A stretch of DNA of 64,000 nt from positions 91,127-155,126 of the forward strand of contig JAYPEK010000003.1 of NCBI GenBank assembly GCA_038125725.1, read 5' to 3'. Each line of letters opens with the position of its first letter. Position 1 is the stretch's first letter. Source of the DNA: TMED8 sp038125725 (GTDB lineage: Bacteria > Pseudomonadota > Alphaproteobacteria > Rhodospirillales > Casp-alpha2). The position numbers and the translations under genes were made by a program. Of the stretch, positions 15,881-23,301 are shown one piece after another. Under the pieces are notes generated by a model that saw nothing but the letters and a program-made list of their open reading frames with translations, made no database searches and was not told the DNA's origin.

Positions 15881-16704
15881 AGCCGGCCCCCTTCGACTAC
15901 GTGCTGGCGGAAAATGCCGAGCAGGCGCTGGCGGTCCTGGCGCAGGAGGGCGACGCGGCGCGCGTGCTCGCCGGTGGGCAATCGCTGGTGCCGATGCTGA
16001 ACATGCGCCTCGCGCGGCCGGGCATGGTGGTGGATATCTCGCGCCTGCACGACCTGGCGGCGATCCATGCCGTCAACCACGCCATCTCGGTCGGCGCCAT
16101 GGTGCGCCAGGCCGATCTGCTGGCACACCCGCACCTCGCCGACAGCCATCCGCTTTTGGCCCAGGCGTTGCCCTGGATCGGCCACCCGCAGACCCGCGCG
16201 CAGGGAACGGTCTGCGGCTCCCTGGCCCATGCCGACCCGAGCGCCGAACTGCCGCTTTTGATGACGGCCCTTGACGGCTCGGTGACGCTGCGCTCGCGCC
16301 GCGGCCGGCGGGAGCTCTCAGCGGTTGATTTCTTTCTCGGCATGATGACCACCGACTGCGCCGCCGACGAGATGATCGAACAGGTTCGGTTTCCGGCGAA
16401 GCGCCCCGGTGCCGGCTACGCCTTCCGGGAGTTCTCGCGCCGCGACGGCGATTTCGCCATCGTTGCCTGCGCCGCCGCCGTCACCGCCGACGGCATCGAA
16501 TTGACGCTCGGCGGCGTCGGCGACCGGCCGCATCGCCGTGTCTGGGAGCGGCTCTCGGGCTCGGCGCTGGACGACGCCCTAAACGAATTCGCCTGGCAGT
16601 CGGATGCCCGCGACGACCAGCACGCCAGCGCCCGGCTGCGGCGCGATCTGGTGCGCTCGCTCGGCCGCCAAACCATCGAGGAGGCGCAGGCATGCAGAGA
16701 ATGA
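15877..16704 (+). CDS. FAD-binding medium subunit of second Mo-hydroxylase
   Basis: Starts at ATG 15877 in a 4-nt overlap with the preceding Mo subunit; 275 residues. MKPAPFDYVLAENAEQAL, LAGGQSLVPMLNMRLARPG and GSLAHADPSAELPL match CoxM-type FAD subunits and are near-identical in places to the subunit at 9941-10813, so the two hydroxylase sets are paralogous. It carries electrons from the [2Fe-2S] subunit to an external acceptor. The stop overlaps the 2Fe-2S gene by 13 nt. Confidence 0.93.
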   Translation: MKPAPFDYVLAENAEQALAVLAQEGDAARVLAGGQSLVPMLNMRLARPGMVVDISRLHDLAAIHAVNHAISVGAMVRQADLLAHPHLADSHPLLAQALPWIGHPQTRAQGTVCGSLAHADPSAELPLLMTALDGSVTLRSRRGRRELSAVDFFLGMMTTDCAADEMIEQVRFPAKRPGAGYAFREFSRRDGDFAIVACAAAVTADGIELTLGGVGDRPHRRVWERLSGSALDDALNEFAWQSDARDDQHASARLRRDLVRSLGRQTIEEAQACRE

Positions 16705-17201
16705 AGGCCGGAACCGAAGTGCAGGTGACGCTGCGCCTGAACGGCCGGTCGGTTTCCGGCCGGGCGGAACCCAGGACACTGCTATCGGATTTTCTGCGCC
16801 ACGAACTCGGCATGACCGGTACCCACATAGGCTGCGAGCATGGCGTCTGCGGCGCCTGCACGGTGCGCATCGATGGCCGCATGGCGCGTGCCTGCCTGAC
16901 CTTTGCCGTGCAGGCGGACGGTCGCGCCGTCGAGACGGTCGAGGGTCTGGCGCCGGAGACAGGCCGCTTGTCTGTCTTGCAGGAAGCCTTCAAACGCCAC
17001 TTCGCCCTGCAGTGCGGCTATTGCACGCCGGGAATCCTGATGTCGCTGGATACGCTGCTGCGCGACGAACCCGACGCCGATGAGGAACGCATCACCGAAG
17101 TGCTGGGCGGGCACCTTTGCCGCTGCACGGGCTATGCGCCGATCGTCGCGGCGGCGCTCGATGCGGCGGCGCGGCTCGGGGAAGGGCAAGAAGATGTTTG
17201 A
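16692..17201 (+). CDS. [2Fe-2S] small subunit of second Mo-hydroxylase
   Basis: 169 residues with CEHGVCGAC, RACL, LQCGYCTPG and HLCRCTGY, the eight cysteines of the two [2Fe-2S] clusters. ATG 16692 gives MQRMKAGTEV; a second ATG four codons on (16701) is equally possible. It completes the Mo/FAD/2Fe-2S heterotrimer of this operon. Note the gene order Mo-FAD-FeS here, the reverse of FAD-FeS-Mo in the divergent set. It overlaps the CoA ligase start by 8 nt. Confidence 0.94.
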   Translation: MQRMKAGTEVQVTLRLNGRSVSGRAEPRTLLSDFLRHELGMTGTHIGCEHGVCGACTVRIDGRMARACLTFAVQADGRAVETVEGLAPETGRLSVLQEAFKRHFALQCGYCTPGILMSLDTLLRDEPDADEERITEVLGGHLCRCTGYAPIVAAALDAAARLGEGQEDV

Positions 17202-18684
17202 TCTCGGCACCAGTTTTCTGGCCAGCGTCGAGCGCGACGGCGATGCGCTCGCCATCGTCGACGGCGAGGTGCGCCTGACTTACGCCGAATGGTACCGCCA
17301 CGTCAGCGCCACCGTCGAACGGTTGGAAGCAATGGGTCTCGGCGCTGGCGACCATGTTGTGACGGCGCTGCAGAACCGCTGGGAGGCGGCGACCATCCAT
17401 TGGGCCTGCCAGTTCCTGGGTGTCATCGTCACGCCGTTCAATTGGCGTGCGACGCCCGACGAGTTGGGTTTCGTCATCGCCAACGCCGAGGCCAAGGCCT
17501 GCATCGCCGAGACCGTGACGCTCGAAGCCGCCCAAGGTCACGGCGTGCCGGTCGTCGACCTGGACCAAACGGCGTTCTGCGAAATTTCCGATACCGCGCC
17601 CGATATTCAGCCCCGCGCCGATGCCGAGACCTGGTCGCTGATGCTCTATACCTCGGGCACCACCGGCAACCCCAAGGGCGTGCCGCGCCGGCACGGCGCC
17701 GAACGTGCGGCAGCAGTTGCGCACGTGGCGCAAAACACCTACCGCAAGGGCGAACGCACGCTCGGCGTCATGCCGCTCTATCACACCATGGGGGTGCGCT
17801 CGCTGTTGGCCTCATCGCTGATCGGCGGCGCCTTCGTTTGCCAGCGCCGTTTCGACGCGGCGGAAGCGCTCAGGCTGATCGAGCGCGAACGGCTGACCAA
17901 TCTCTATCTGGTGCCGACCCTCTATCACGACGTGCTGCACCATCCGGACTTCGCCGGGACGGACATTTCGTCGGTCGATTTCCTCGGCTTCGCCGGCGCC
18001 TCGATGACCGACGGATTGCTGCAAGCCTTGGACAAGGCGTTCAAGCCGAAGCTGTTCGTCAACCACTACGGGTCTTCGGAAATCTACACCTTCACCATTG
18101 ACCAGAACGCCATCGCCAAGCCGGGCTCGGCGGGGCGCGCCGGGCTCAACCAGCGCATCCGCGTCGTGGCGTTGGGCGCGGGCGACCCGGAAGCTCTGGC
18201 GCAACCCGGCGAGGAAGGCGAGATCATCGCGACGCTTGCCGGCGACGAGGCATTCGAGGGCTACTGGAAGCGCCCCGACGCCGACGCAAAGGCACTCAAG
18301 CAGGGCTGGTACTTCACCGGCGACAGCGGCTACATGGACGCCGACGGCGATCTTTTCGTCACTGGACGGGTCGATGACATGATCATCACCGGTGGCGAGA
18401 ACGTCTCGCCCGTGGAGATCGAGAGCTGCCTTTCCTTGCACGCGGGCGTCGGCGAGGTGGCGGTGGCGGGTCTCGCGGACGAGCGCTGGGGCCAGGTGGT
18501 CACCGCCTTCATCGTCGCCAAAGCTGCGGTGACGGACGAAGACCTGGACGCGCACTGCAAGGCATCGGGGCTTGCCAATTTCAAGCGCCCGCGCCGTTAT
18601 GTGTTTCTCGAGCAACTGCCGAAATCGCCGGTCGGCAAGCTTCTGCGCCGCATGCTGGTGGCCGGCGAATTCAAAGAAATCTGA
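17194..18684 (+). CDS. AMP-dependent acyl-CoA synthetase / CoA ligase
   Basis: ATG 17194 (MFDLGTSFLASVERDG) overlaps the 2Fe-2S gene by 8 nt and gives 496 residues. ANL-superfamily motifs are clear: P-loop YTSGTTGNPKGV, the A5-like YGSSEIYTF, TGDSGYMD, and RVDDMIITGGENVSP, with the C-terminal catalytic lysine in SPVGKLLRR. It activates a carboxylic acid as acyl-AMP and transfers it to CoA. Next to two Mo-hydroxylases, a UbiD and an enoyl-CoA hydratase, the substrate is probably a carboxylic acid arising in this pathway; that is inference. Confidence 0.92.
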   Translation: MFDLGTSFLASVERDGDALAIVDGEVRLTYAEWYRHVSATVERLEAMGLGAGDHVVTALQNRWEAATIHWACQFLGVIVTPFNWRATPDELGFVIANAEAKACIAETVTLEAAQGHGVPVVDLDQTAFCEISDTAPDIQPRADAETWSLMLYTSGTTGNPKGVPRRHGAERAAAVAHVAQNTYRKGERTLGVMPLYHTMGVRSLLASSLIGGAFVCQRRFDAAEALRLIERERLTNLYLVPTLYHDVLHHPDFAGTDISSVDFLGFAGASMTDGLLQALDKAFKPKLFVNHYGSSEIYTFTIDQNAIAKPGSAGRAGLNQRIRVVALGAGDPEALAQPGEEGEIIATLAGDEAFEGYWKRPDADAKALKQGWYFTGDSGYMDADGDLFVTGRVDDMIITGGENVSPVEIESCLSLHAGVGEVAVAGLADERWGQVVTAFIVAKAAVTDEDLDAHCKASGLANFKRPRRYVFLEQLPKSPVGKLLRRMLVAGEFKEI

Positions 18685-18707
18685 AGACCCTGAAGGAGAC
18701 GACGACC

Positions 18708-19526
18708 ATGCCGACAGAAACACCTTTGATCCCGGGGGGCGAAGACCTGAACGGAAAGGCCTTCGACGGGTTCACCGTCGAGATCGACGCCGACCAGCAG
18801 CGCGGCGATATCGTGCTCGACCGCGGCGACATGAATACCATTTCCATCGAACAGCGCGACCAGTTGCGCCATGTGTTCGAGACCCTGGATCTGGATGACC
18901 GCGTGCGGGTCATCGTGCTGCGTGCCGTCGGGCCGAACTTTTCATCGGGTGGCTTCATTCGCGGCTTCCTGGAATCGTCGCCGGAACTGGTGTCCAACCT
19001 CGCAGACAATATCGCCGCGCCGGCGCGCTGCACAAAGCCGGTGATCGCCGCCAACCGGGGCTATTGCTTCGGGGTCGGTTTCGAGATTTCGCTGGCCTGC
19101 GATTTCCGCATCGCCTCAGACACCGTTCAGTATTCGCTGCCGGAACAGAAGCTCGGGCAGATTCCGGGCTCCGGCGGATCGGCCAGGTTGCAGAAGATCG
19201 TCGGCATCACCCGCACCAAGGACATCGTCATGCGCTCCAAACGCATCAAGGCGCAGCAGGCGCTCGATTGGGGTGTCGCCACCGAGATGGTGCCGGACGC
19301 CGAACTGGAAGCCGCCACCGATGCGCTGGTCGCCGAGCTTTGCACATTCGCGCCCCTGGCGCAGCGAACGGCGAAGCGGCTCCTGAACGAAACCGAGGAC
19401 GCCTTCCTCACCACCGCCATCCAGTTGGAGGGGCATGCCTATTCCAGGCTGCGCCAGTCTGACGATTTCCGCGAGGGCGTCGAGGCCTTCCACGAGAAAC
19501 GGAAGCCGGAATTCAAGGGGTCCTGA
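18708..19526 (+). CDS. Enoyl-CoA hydratase/isomerase family protein
   Basis: 272 residues of the crotonase fold. Both catalytic glutamates are present, in GVGFEISLACD and SLPEQKLGQIPGSGG, and the oxyanion-hole segment reads NFSSGGF. The N-terminal 20 residues are an extension not usual in the family. AAGGAGACGACGACC before ATG 18708 is a good ribosome-binding site. Last gene of the ubiD operon, 23 nt after the CoA ligase, so it likely hydrates or ring-opens the CoA ester made by that ligase. Its stop lies 17 nt from the stop of the converging TPP-enzyme gene. Confidence 0.92.
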   Translation: MPTETPLIPGGEDLNGKAFDGFTVEIDADQQRGDIVLDRGDMNTISIEQRDQLRHVFETLDLDDRVRVIVLRAVGPNFSSGGFIRGFLESSPELVSNLADNIAAPARCTKPVIAANRGYCFGVGFEISLACDFRIASDTVQYSLPEQKLGQIPGSGGSARLQKIVGITRTKDIVMRSKRIKAQQALDWGVATEMVPDAELEAATDALVAELCTFAPLAQRTAKRLLNETEDAFLTTAIQLEGHAYSRLRQSDDFREGVEAFHEKRKPEFKGS

Positions 19527-19543
19527 CCGCCAAGTGACCTTGT

Positions 19544-21211
19544 CTAATGGCCTTGGCCGCGAATTTGGCTGAGGCTGGCACCCGCCGTCAGCGCCTCGAT
19601 CGGCAGCACCAGTTCGATCATCGCCGGCCCGCCGGACGCCAGCGCGGCGTCGAGTGCGGGCTTGAACTGAGCCGTCTCGGTCACTCGCGCCGCATGCCAG
19701 CCGTAGCCCTTGGCAATGGCGACGAAGTCCGGGTTGGCGAGGTCGGTGGCGTAGACGCGCTCGGGATAGGCGCGTTCCTGGTGCATGCGGATGGCGCCGT
19801 AGGAACCGTTGTTCACCACCAGCGCCAGCACCGGCAGGTTGTAGGCCCTGGCCGTCGCCATCTCCTGGATGGTCATCTGCAAACAGCCGTCGCCGGCGAC
19901 GGCCACGGCCTGCCGGCTCGGGTCCTCCATCGCCGCCGCGATAGCGGCGGGCAGGCCGTAGCCCATGGAGCCGCTGGTCGGCGCCAGCTGAGTGCGGTAG
20001 CGGCGGAAGGCGAAATAGCGGTGAATCCAGCCCGCATAGTTGCCGGCGCCGTTGGAAATAACGGCGTTGTCGGCCAGCGTTTCGCGCAGCGTCGACACCG
20101 CTTCCGCCAGTTGCACGTCGCCGGGAATGGGTTTCGGCTTGGCGAAGGCCTTGTAGACGTCGCCGGCCTCGCGGAACCAGCCTTCACGCGCCTCGGCGCC
20201 GGGGATGTTTTCATTCGCCAGAGCCGCGACGAACGTGCGCGGATCGCAGCAGACCGCCACGTCGGCCTGATAGATCTTGTGCAGTTCCTCCGCCGCCGGG
20301 TGCACGTGCACAAGGGTCTGGTCCGGCTTCGGCGCCCGCAGGATGGTGTAGGCGCCGGTGGTGTGCTCGTCCAGGCGTGCGCCGACGGAAAAAATCAAGT
20401 CGGCCGACGACGCCAGCTTCTTCAGCGCCGGGTCCATGCCGATCCCTAAGTGCCCGGCATAGCCGTCGATCAGGTTGTCGCAGAAATCCTGGCAGCGGAA
20501 CGCCGTCACCACCGGAATGCGCGCCCGCGTGGCGATGGCTTCGAACTGTTGGCGGGTCTCGTCCGACCAGAGGCTGCCGCCGACGATGGCTAGCGGCCGC
20601 TTGGCCTGGGATAGGGCCGCGACGACGGCCTCCACCCGTTCCGCCGTCGGCGCGGTCATGGGGATGTCAGGCTTTTCCTCGGCAACCAGGAGATCGACCG
20701 CGTCATGCAGCATGTCTTCCGGCAGGCCGACCACCACCGGGCCCGGGCGGCCGCCCTTGGCGGTGGCGTAGGCGCGGGTCACGATCTCCGCCAGGCGGGC
20801 GGGATCCTCGACCGTCACCGCCCATTTGGCGACGCCCGCGAAGAACTTGCCGACGTCGATCTCCTGGAAAGCTTCCCGGCCCGAATAATCGCGGGGGATC
20901 AGGCCGACGAAGGCGATCATCGGTGTCGAGTCCTGCTGTGCGGTGTGCAGGCCGGCCATGGCGTTGGCGCCGCCCGGTCCGCGTGCCAGCATCAAGACGC
21001 CGGGCTCGCCGGTGAGCTTGCCCTCGGCCTCCGCCATGAACGACGCGCCGCCTTCCTGGCGGGTCACCACGTAGTCGATATCGTTGGCGGTGCTCATCTC
21101 GTCGAGGGCAGAAACGAAGCTTTCCCCGGGCACCCCATAGATGCGCCTGACCCCCAACCGACGCAGCGTCGACACCAGCAGACCGGCCCCATTACCTTGA
21201 AATTCCATCAT
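19544..21211 (-). CDS. Thiamine-pyrophosphate enzyme, acetolactate synthase-like
   Basis: I chose ATG 21211 (MMEFQGNGAGL), preceded by GGGGAG at 7 nt; ATG 21226 is an alternative adding five residues. The 555-residue protein has the three POX-type domains: N-terminal TPP domain with the catalytic glutamate in GVPGESF, a central Rossmann domain, and C-terminal GDGCLQMT...VNNGSYGAI, the Mg/TPP site. Such enzymes include acetolactate synthase, benzoylformate, oxalyl-CoA and arylpyruvate decarboxylases. No regulatory subunit gene follows, which argues against biosynthetic IlvB. In this setting a catabolic 2-oxoacid decarboxylase or carboligase is likely; the substrate is open. Confidence 0.87.
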   Translation of the reverse strand: MMEFQGNGAGLLVSTLRRLGVRRIYGVPGESFVSALDEMSTANDIDYVVTRQEGGASFMAEAEGKLTGEPGVLMLARGPGGANAMAGLHTAQQDSTPMIAFVGLIPRDYSGREAFQEIDVGKFFAGVAKWAVTVEDPARLAEIVTRAYATAKGGRPGPVVVGLPEDMLHDAVDLLVAEEKPDIPMTAPTAERVEAVVAALSQAKRPLAIVGGSLWSDETRQQFEAIATRARIPVVTAFRCQDFCDNLIDGYAGHLGIGMDPALKKLASSADLIFSVGARLDEHTTGAYTILRAPKPDQTLVHVHPAAEELHKIYQADVAVCCDPRTFVAALANENIPGAEAREGWFREAGDVYKAFAKPKPIPGDVQLAEAVSTLRETLADNAVISNGAGNYAGWIHRYFAFRRYRTQLAPTSGSMGYGLPAAIAAAMEDPSRQAVAVAGDGCLQMTIQEMATARAYNLPVLALVVNNGSYGAIRMHQERAYPERVYATDLANPDFVAIAKGYGWHAARVTETAQFKPALDAALASGGPAMIELVLPIEALTAGASLSQIRGQGH

Positions 21212-21328
21212 GAATTCGCTCCCCATGTCTCCCGAGAACGGCACTCGCGAAAAGCGTTTGAAATTTTGGTCACCGTGATAACGTTGAACGCCGCAACTCT
21301 TCGATGCAAGCCAAGAAGGTCGCCAAAC
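21212..21328. promoter_or_regulatory. Divergent promoter region, TPP enzyme / CoA-synthetase operon
   Basis: A 117-nt gap separates the leftward TPP enzyme from the rightward four-gene operon, so both promoters must lie here or just inside the genes. TTGAAA at 21258-21263 could be a -35 box, but no matching -10 is evident. Confidence 0.4.
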
Positions 21329-22891
21329 GTGCTTACCTTGCCCTCGATCCTGCAGAACACCATCAGGCTCTATGGCCGCAGCCCGGCGATTTCCGAAGAG
21401 GCGGGCAACCTCACCTGGGCCGAATACGGCGCCGCTATCCAGCGCGCCGCCGGCATGCTGGAAAGGCTCGGCGTCCGCCGCGGCGAGCGCTTCGCCATCA
21501 TCGCGCGCAATTGCCATCACTTGGGCGAGCTGATCTATGCCGGCTACTGGTCGGGCCGGATTCCGGTGCCGATCAACTACCGCCTGGCGCCGGCCGAGGT
21601 CGCCGCCATCCTGGCCGATTCAGAATGCCGCTACCTGGCCATCGACCCGGCCTTCGCCAAGCTGCTCGATGCGCCGGAGCTTGCCGGCTGGCGCGAGCGG
21701 TCGTTCCAGCTCGGCCCCGACGGCGCCGATACGGGGCTTCGGAAATATCCCGAGTTGCGCGACGCCGCCGAGCCGATGGCGCCGATCCACGCCGAGGAAC
21801 ACGATGACGCCCTGATGCTCTATACCGGCGGCACCACCGGCGCCGGCAAGGGCGTGCGTATCTCCAACCGCAACATCGTTTCCAACGCGCTACAGATCAT
21901 GCAGGTGATGCGACCGCACCTGGACGACGTCTACCTGCATTCGACGCCCATGTTCCATGCGGCCGAAGTGAAATCGACCATCTTCACCATGTTCGGCTCC
22001 AGCCATTGCTACCTGCCGGAGATCACGCCGAAGGCCTTTCTAGCCGCCATCGAGCGCCACAAGGCGACGGTGGCGGGCCTGGTGCCGACGACGCTGCTGC
22101 GCGTCCTGGAAGAGCCCGGCTTCAACGACTACGACCTCTCTAGCCTGCGCTTGATCAGCTACGGCACCTCGCCGATCCTGCCCGCCGTCGTGCGCCGCGC
22201 TGCCGAGGCTTTTCCCAGTACCGGCTTTCAGCAGTGCTACGGCCTCACCGAATGCTCGCCCTATCTGGCCATGTTGGACGAGGAAGCGCATGTGCGCGGC
22301 CTCAACGGCGAGGAGCACCTGCTGACATCGGCCGGCCGGCCGGTGCCGGGGGTGGACTTGCGTATTCTCGACGACGACGGCAACGAACTGCCCACCGGCC
22401 AGGTCGGCGAGGTGGTGGTGCGCGGCCCGCAGATTTCGCAAGGTTATCACAACCGCCCGGTGGAGAACGAAGCGGCGTTCCGCGACGGCGGCTTCCATAC
22501 CGGCGACGTCGGCAAGCTCGACGACGAGGGCTTTCTCTACATCCTGGACCGCAAGCGCGACATGATCATCACCGGCGGCGAGAACGTCTATACTCGCGAG
22601 GTCGAGGAGGTGCTCGGCCGTCATTCGGGCGTCAAGGAAGTCTCGGTCATCGGCGTGCCGCACCGCGACTACGGCGAGGCGCTGTTCGCGGTGATCGTGC
22701 CGGCGGACGGCTGGACGCCATCCGCCGACGAACTGATCGAACATTGCCGGCCCTTGCTTGGCGGCTACAAGATTCCCCGCCAGATGGCCTTCGTCGAAGA
22801 GCTGCCGAAAAGTGCCATGGGCAAGGTGCTGAAGGGCGATCTCAGGGATCTCTATGCAACGGAAACGGAAGAACGGGAGAAAGCATCATGA
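21329..22891 (+). CDS. Acyl-CoA synthetase (AMP-forming), second copy
   Basis: The likely start is GTG 21329 (VLTLPSILQNTIRLYG) behind AAGAAGG at about 9 nt; longer upstream frames read through the neighbouring gene antisense. 520 residues with YTGGTTGAGKGVRIS, YGLTECSP, TGDVGKLDDEG, RKRDMIITGGENVY and C-terminal lysine in SAMGKVLKGD. Distinct from the ligase at 17194-18684. It opens an operon in which every following gene overlaps by 4 nt: hotdog thioesterase, molybdopterin oxidoreductase, Fe-S/anchor subunit. This implies that the oxidoreductase acts on or near a CoA ester. Substrate class (medium or aromatic acid) not resolvable. Confidence 0.9.
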   Translation: MLTLPSILQNTIRLYGRSPAISEEAGNLTWAEYGAAIQRAAGMLERLGVRRGERFAIIARNCHHLGELIYAGYWSGRIPVPINYRLAPAEVAAILADSECRYLAIDPAFAKLLDAPELAGWRERSFQLGPDGADTGLRKYPELRDAAEPMAPIHAEEHDDALMLYTGGTTGAGKGVRISNRNIVSNALQIMQVMRPHLDDVYLHSTPMFHAAEVKSTIFTMFGSSHCYLPEITPKAFLAAIERHKATVAGLVPTTLLRVLEEPGFNDYDLSSLRLISYGTSPILPAVVRRAAEAFPSTGFQQCYGLTECSPYLAMLDEEAHVRGLNGEEHLLTSAGRPVPGVDLRILDDDGNELPTGQVGEVVVRGPQISQGYHNRPVENEAAFRDGGFHTGDVGKLDDEGFLYILDRKRDMIITGGENVYTREVEEVLGRHSGVKEVSVIGVPHRDYGEALFAVIVPADGWTPSADELIEHCRPLLGGYKIPRQMAFVEELPKSAMGKVLKGDLRDLYATETEEREKAS

Positions 22892-23301
22892 TCGACGGTC
22901 TGGAAGTGGGCATGAGCCGCACCGCGCGCTATGAAATCGATACCGATCGGACCATCGGCTTCATGGGAGAGGACCTGCGCGTCTATGCCACGCCGTGGAT
23001 GGTGCGCGACATGGAAAACACCTGCCGGCTGTTCATCGACGAGTTCACCGGTGACGACCTGAATTCCGTCGGCGCCCGGGTCGAGATCGACCACATGGGT
23101 CCGACCCTGATCGGCATGTGGGTGGATATCACCGTGACCGTGACGGAAGTGAAGGGCCCCAAGGTGGCCTTTGAGTTCGAGGTGCACGATGCCCTCGACC
23201 AGGTCGGGCGCGGCAACCACCTGCGCTTCGTCGTGCCGCTGGACAAGCAGAAGGAACGTCTGGTTGCCAAGCGCGCCAAGGCGGACGCGGCGTCGTCATG
23301 A
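22888..23301 (+). CDS. FlK-like hotdog thioesterase
   Basis: ATG 22888 overlaps the CoA-ligase stop (ATGA); 137 residues. The pattern ATPWMVRDMENTC (34-46) followed by SVGARVEIDHMGPTLIGM (60-77) matches the fluoroacetyl-CoA thioesterase-like family, with His69 in the place of the catalytic histidine and Glu43/Thr45 as candidate partners. The enzyme hydrolyses a CoA thioester and may release CoA from an off-pathway or end product of the operon. The stop overlaps the next gene by 4 nt. Identity of the acyl group unknown. Confidence 0.8.
   Translation: MIDGLEVGMSRTARYEIDTDRTIGFMGEDLRVYATPWMVRDMENTCRLFIDEFTGDDLNSVGARVEIDHMGPTLIGMWVDITVTVTEVKGPKVAFEFEVHDALDQVGRGNHLRFVVPLDKQKERLVAKRAKADAASS

Noticed and set aside
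7069..17201. Carbon monoxide dehydrogenase (coxMSL) identity for the two Mo-hydroxylases
   Set aside because: Subunits look CoxLMS-like, but the active-site loop is RGFG in both large subunits and not the CSFR motif of true CO dehydrogenase.
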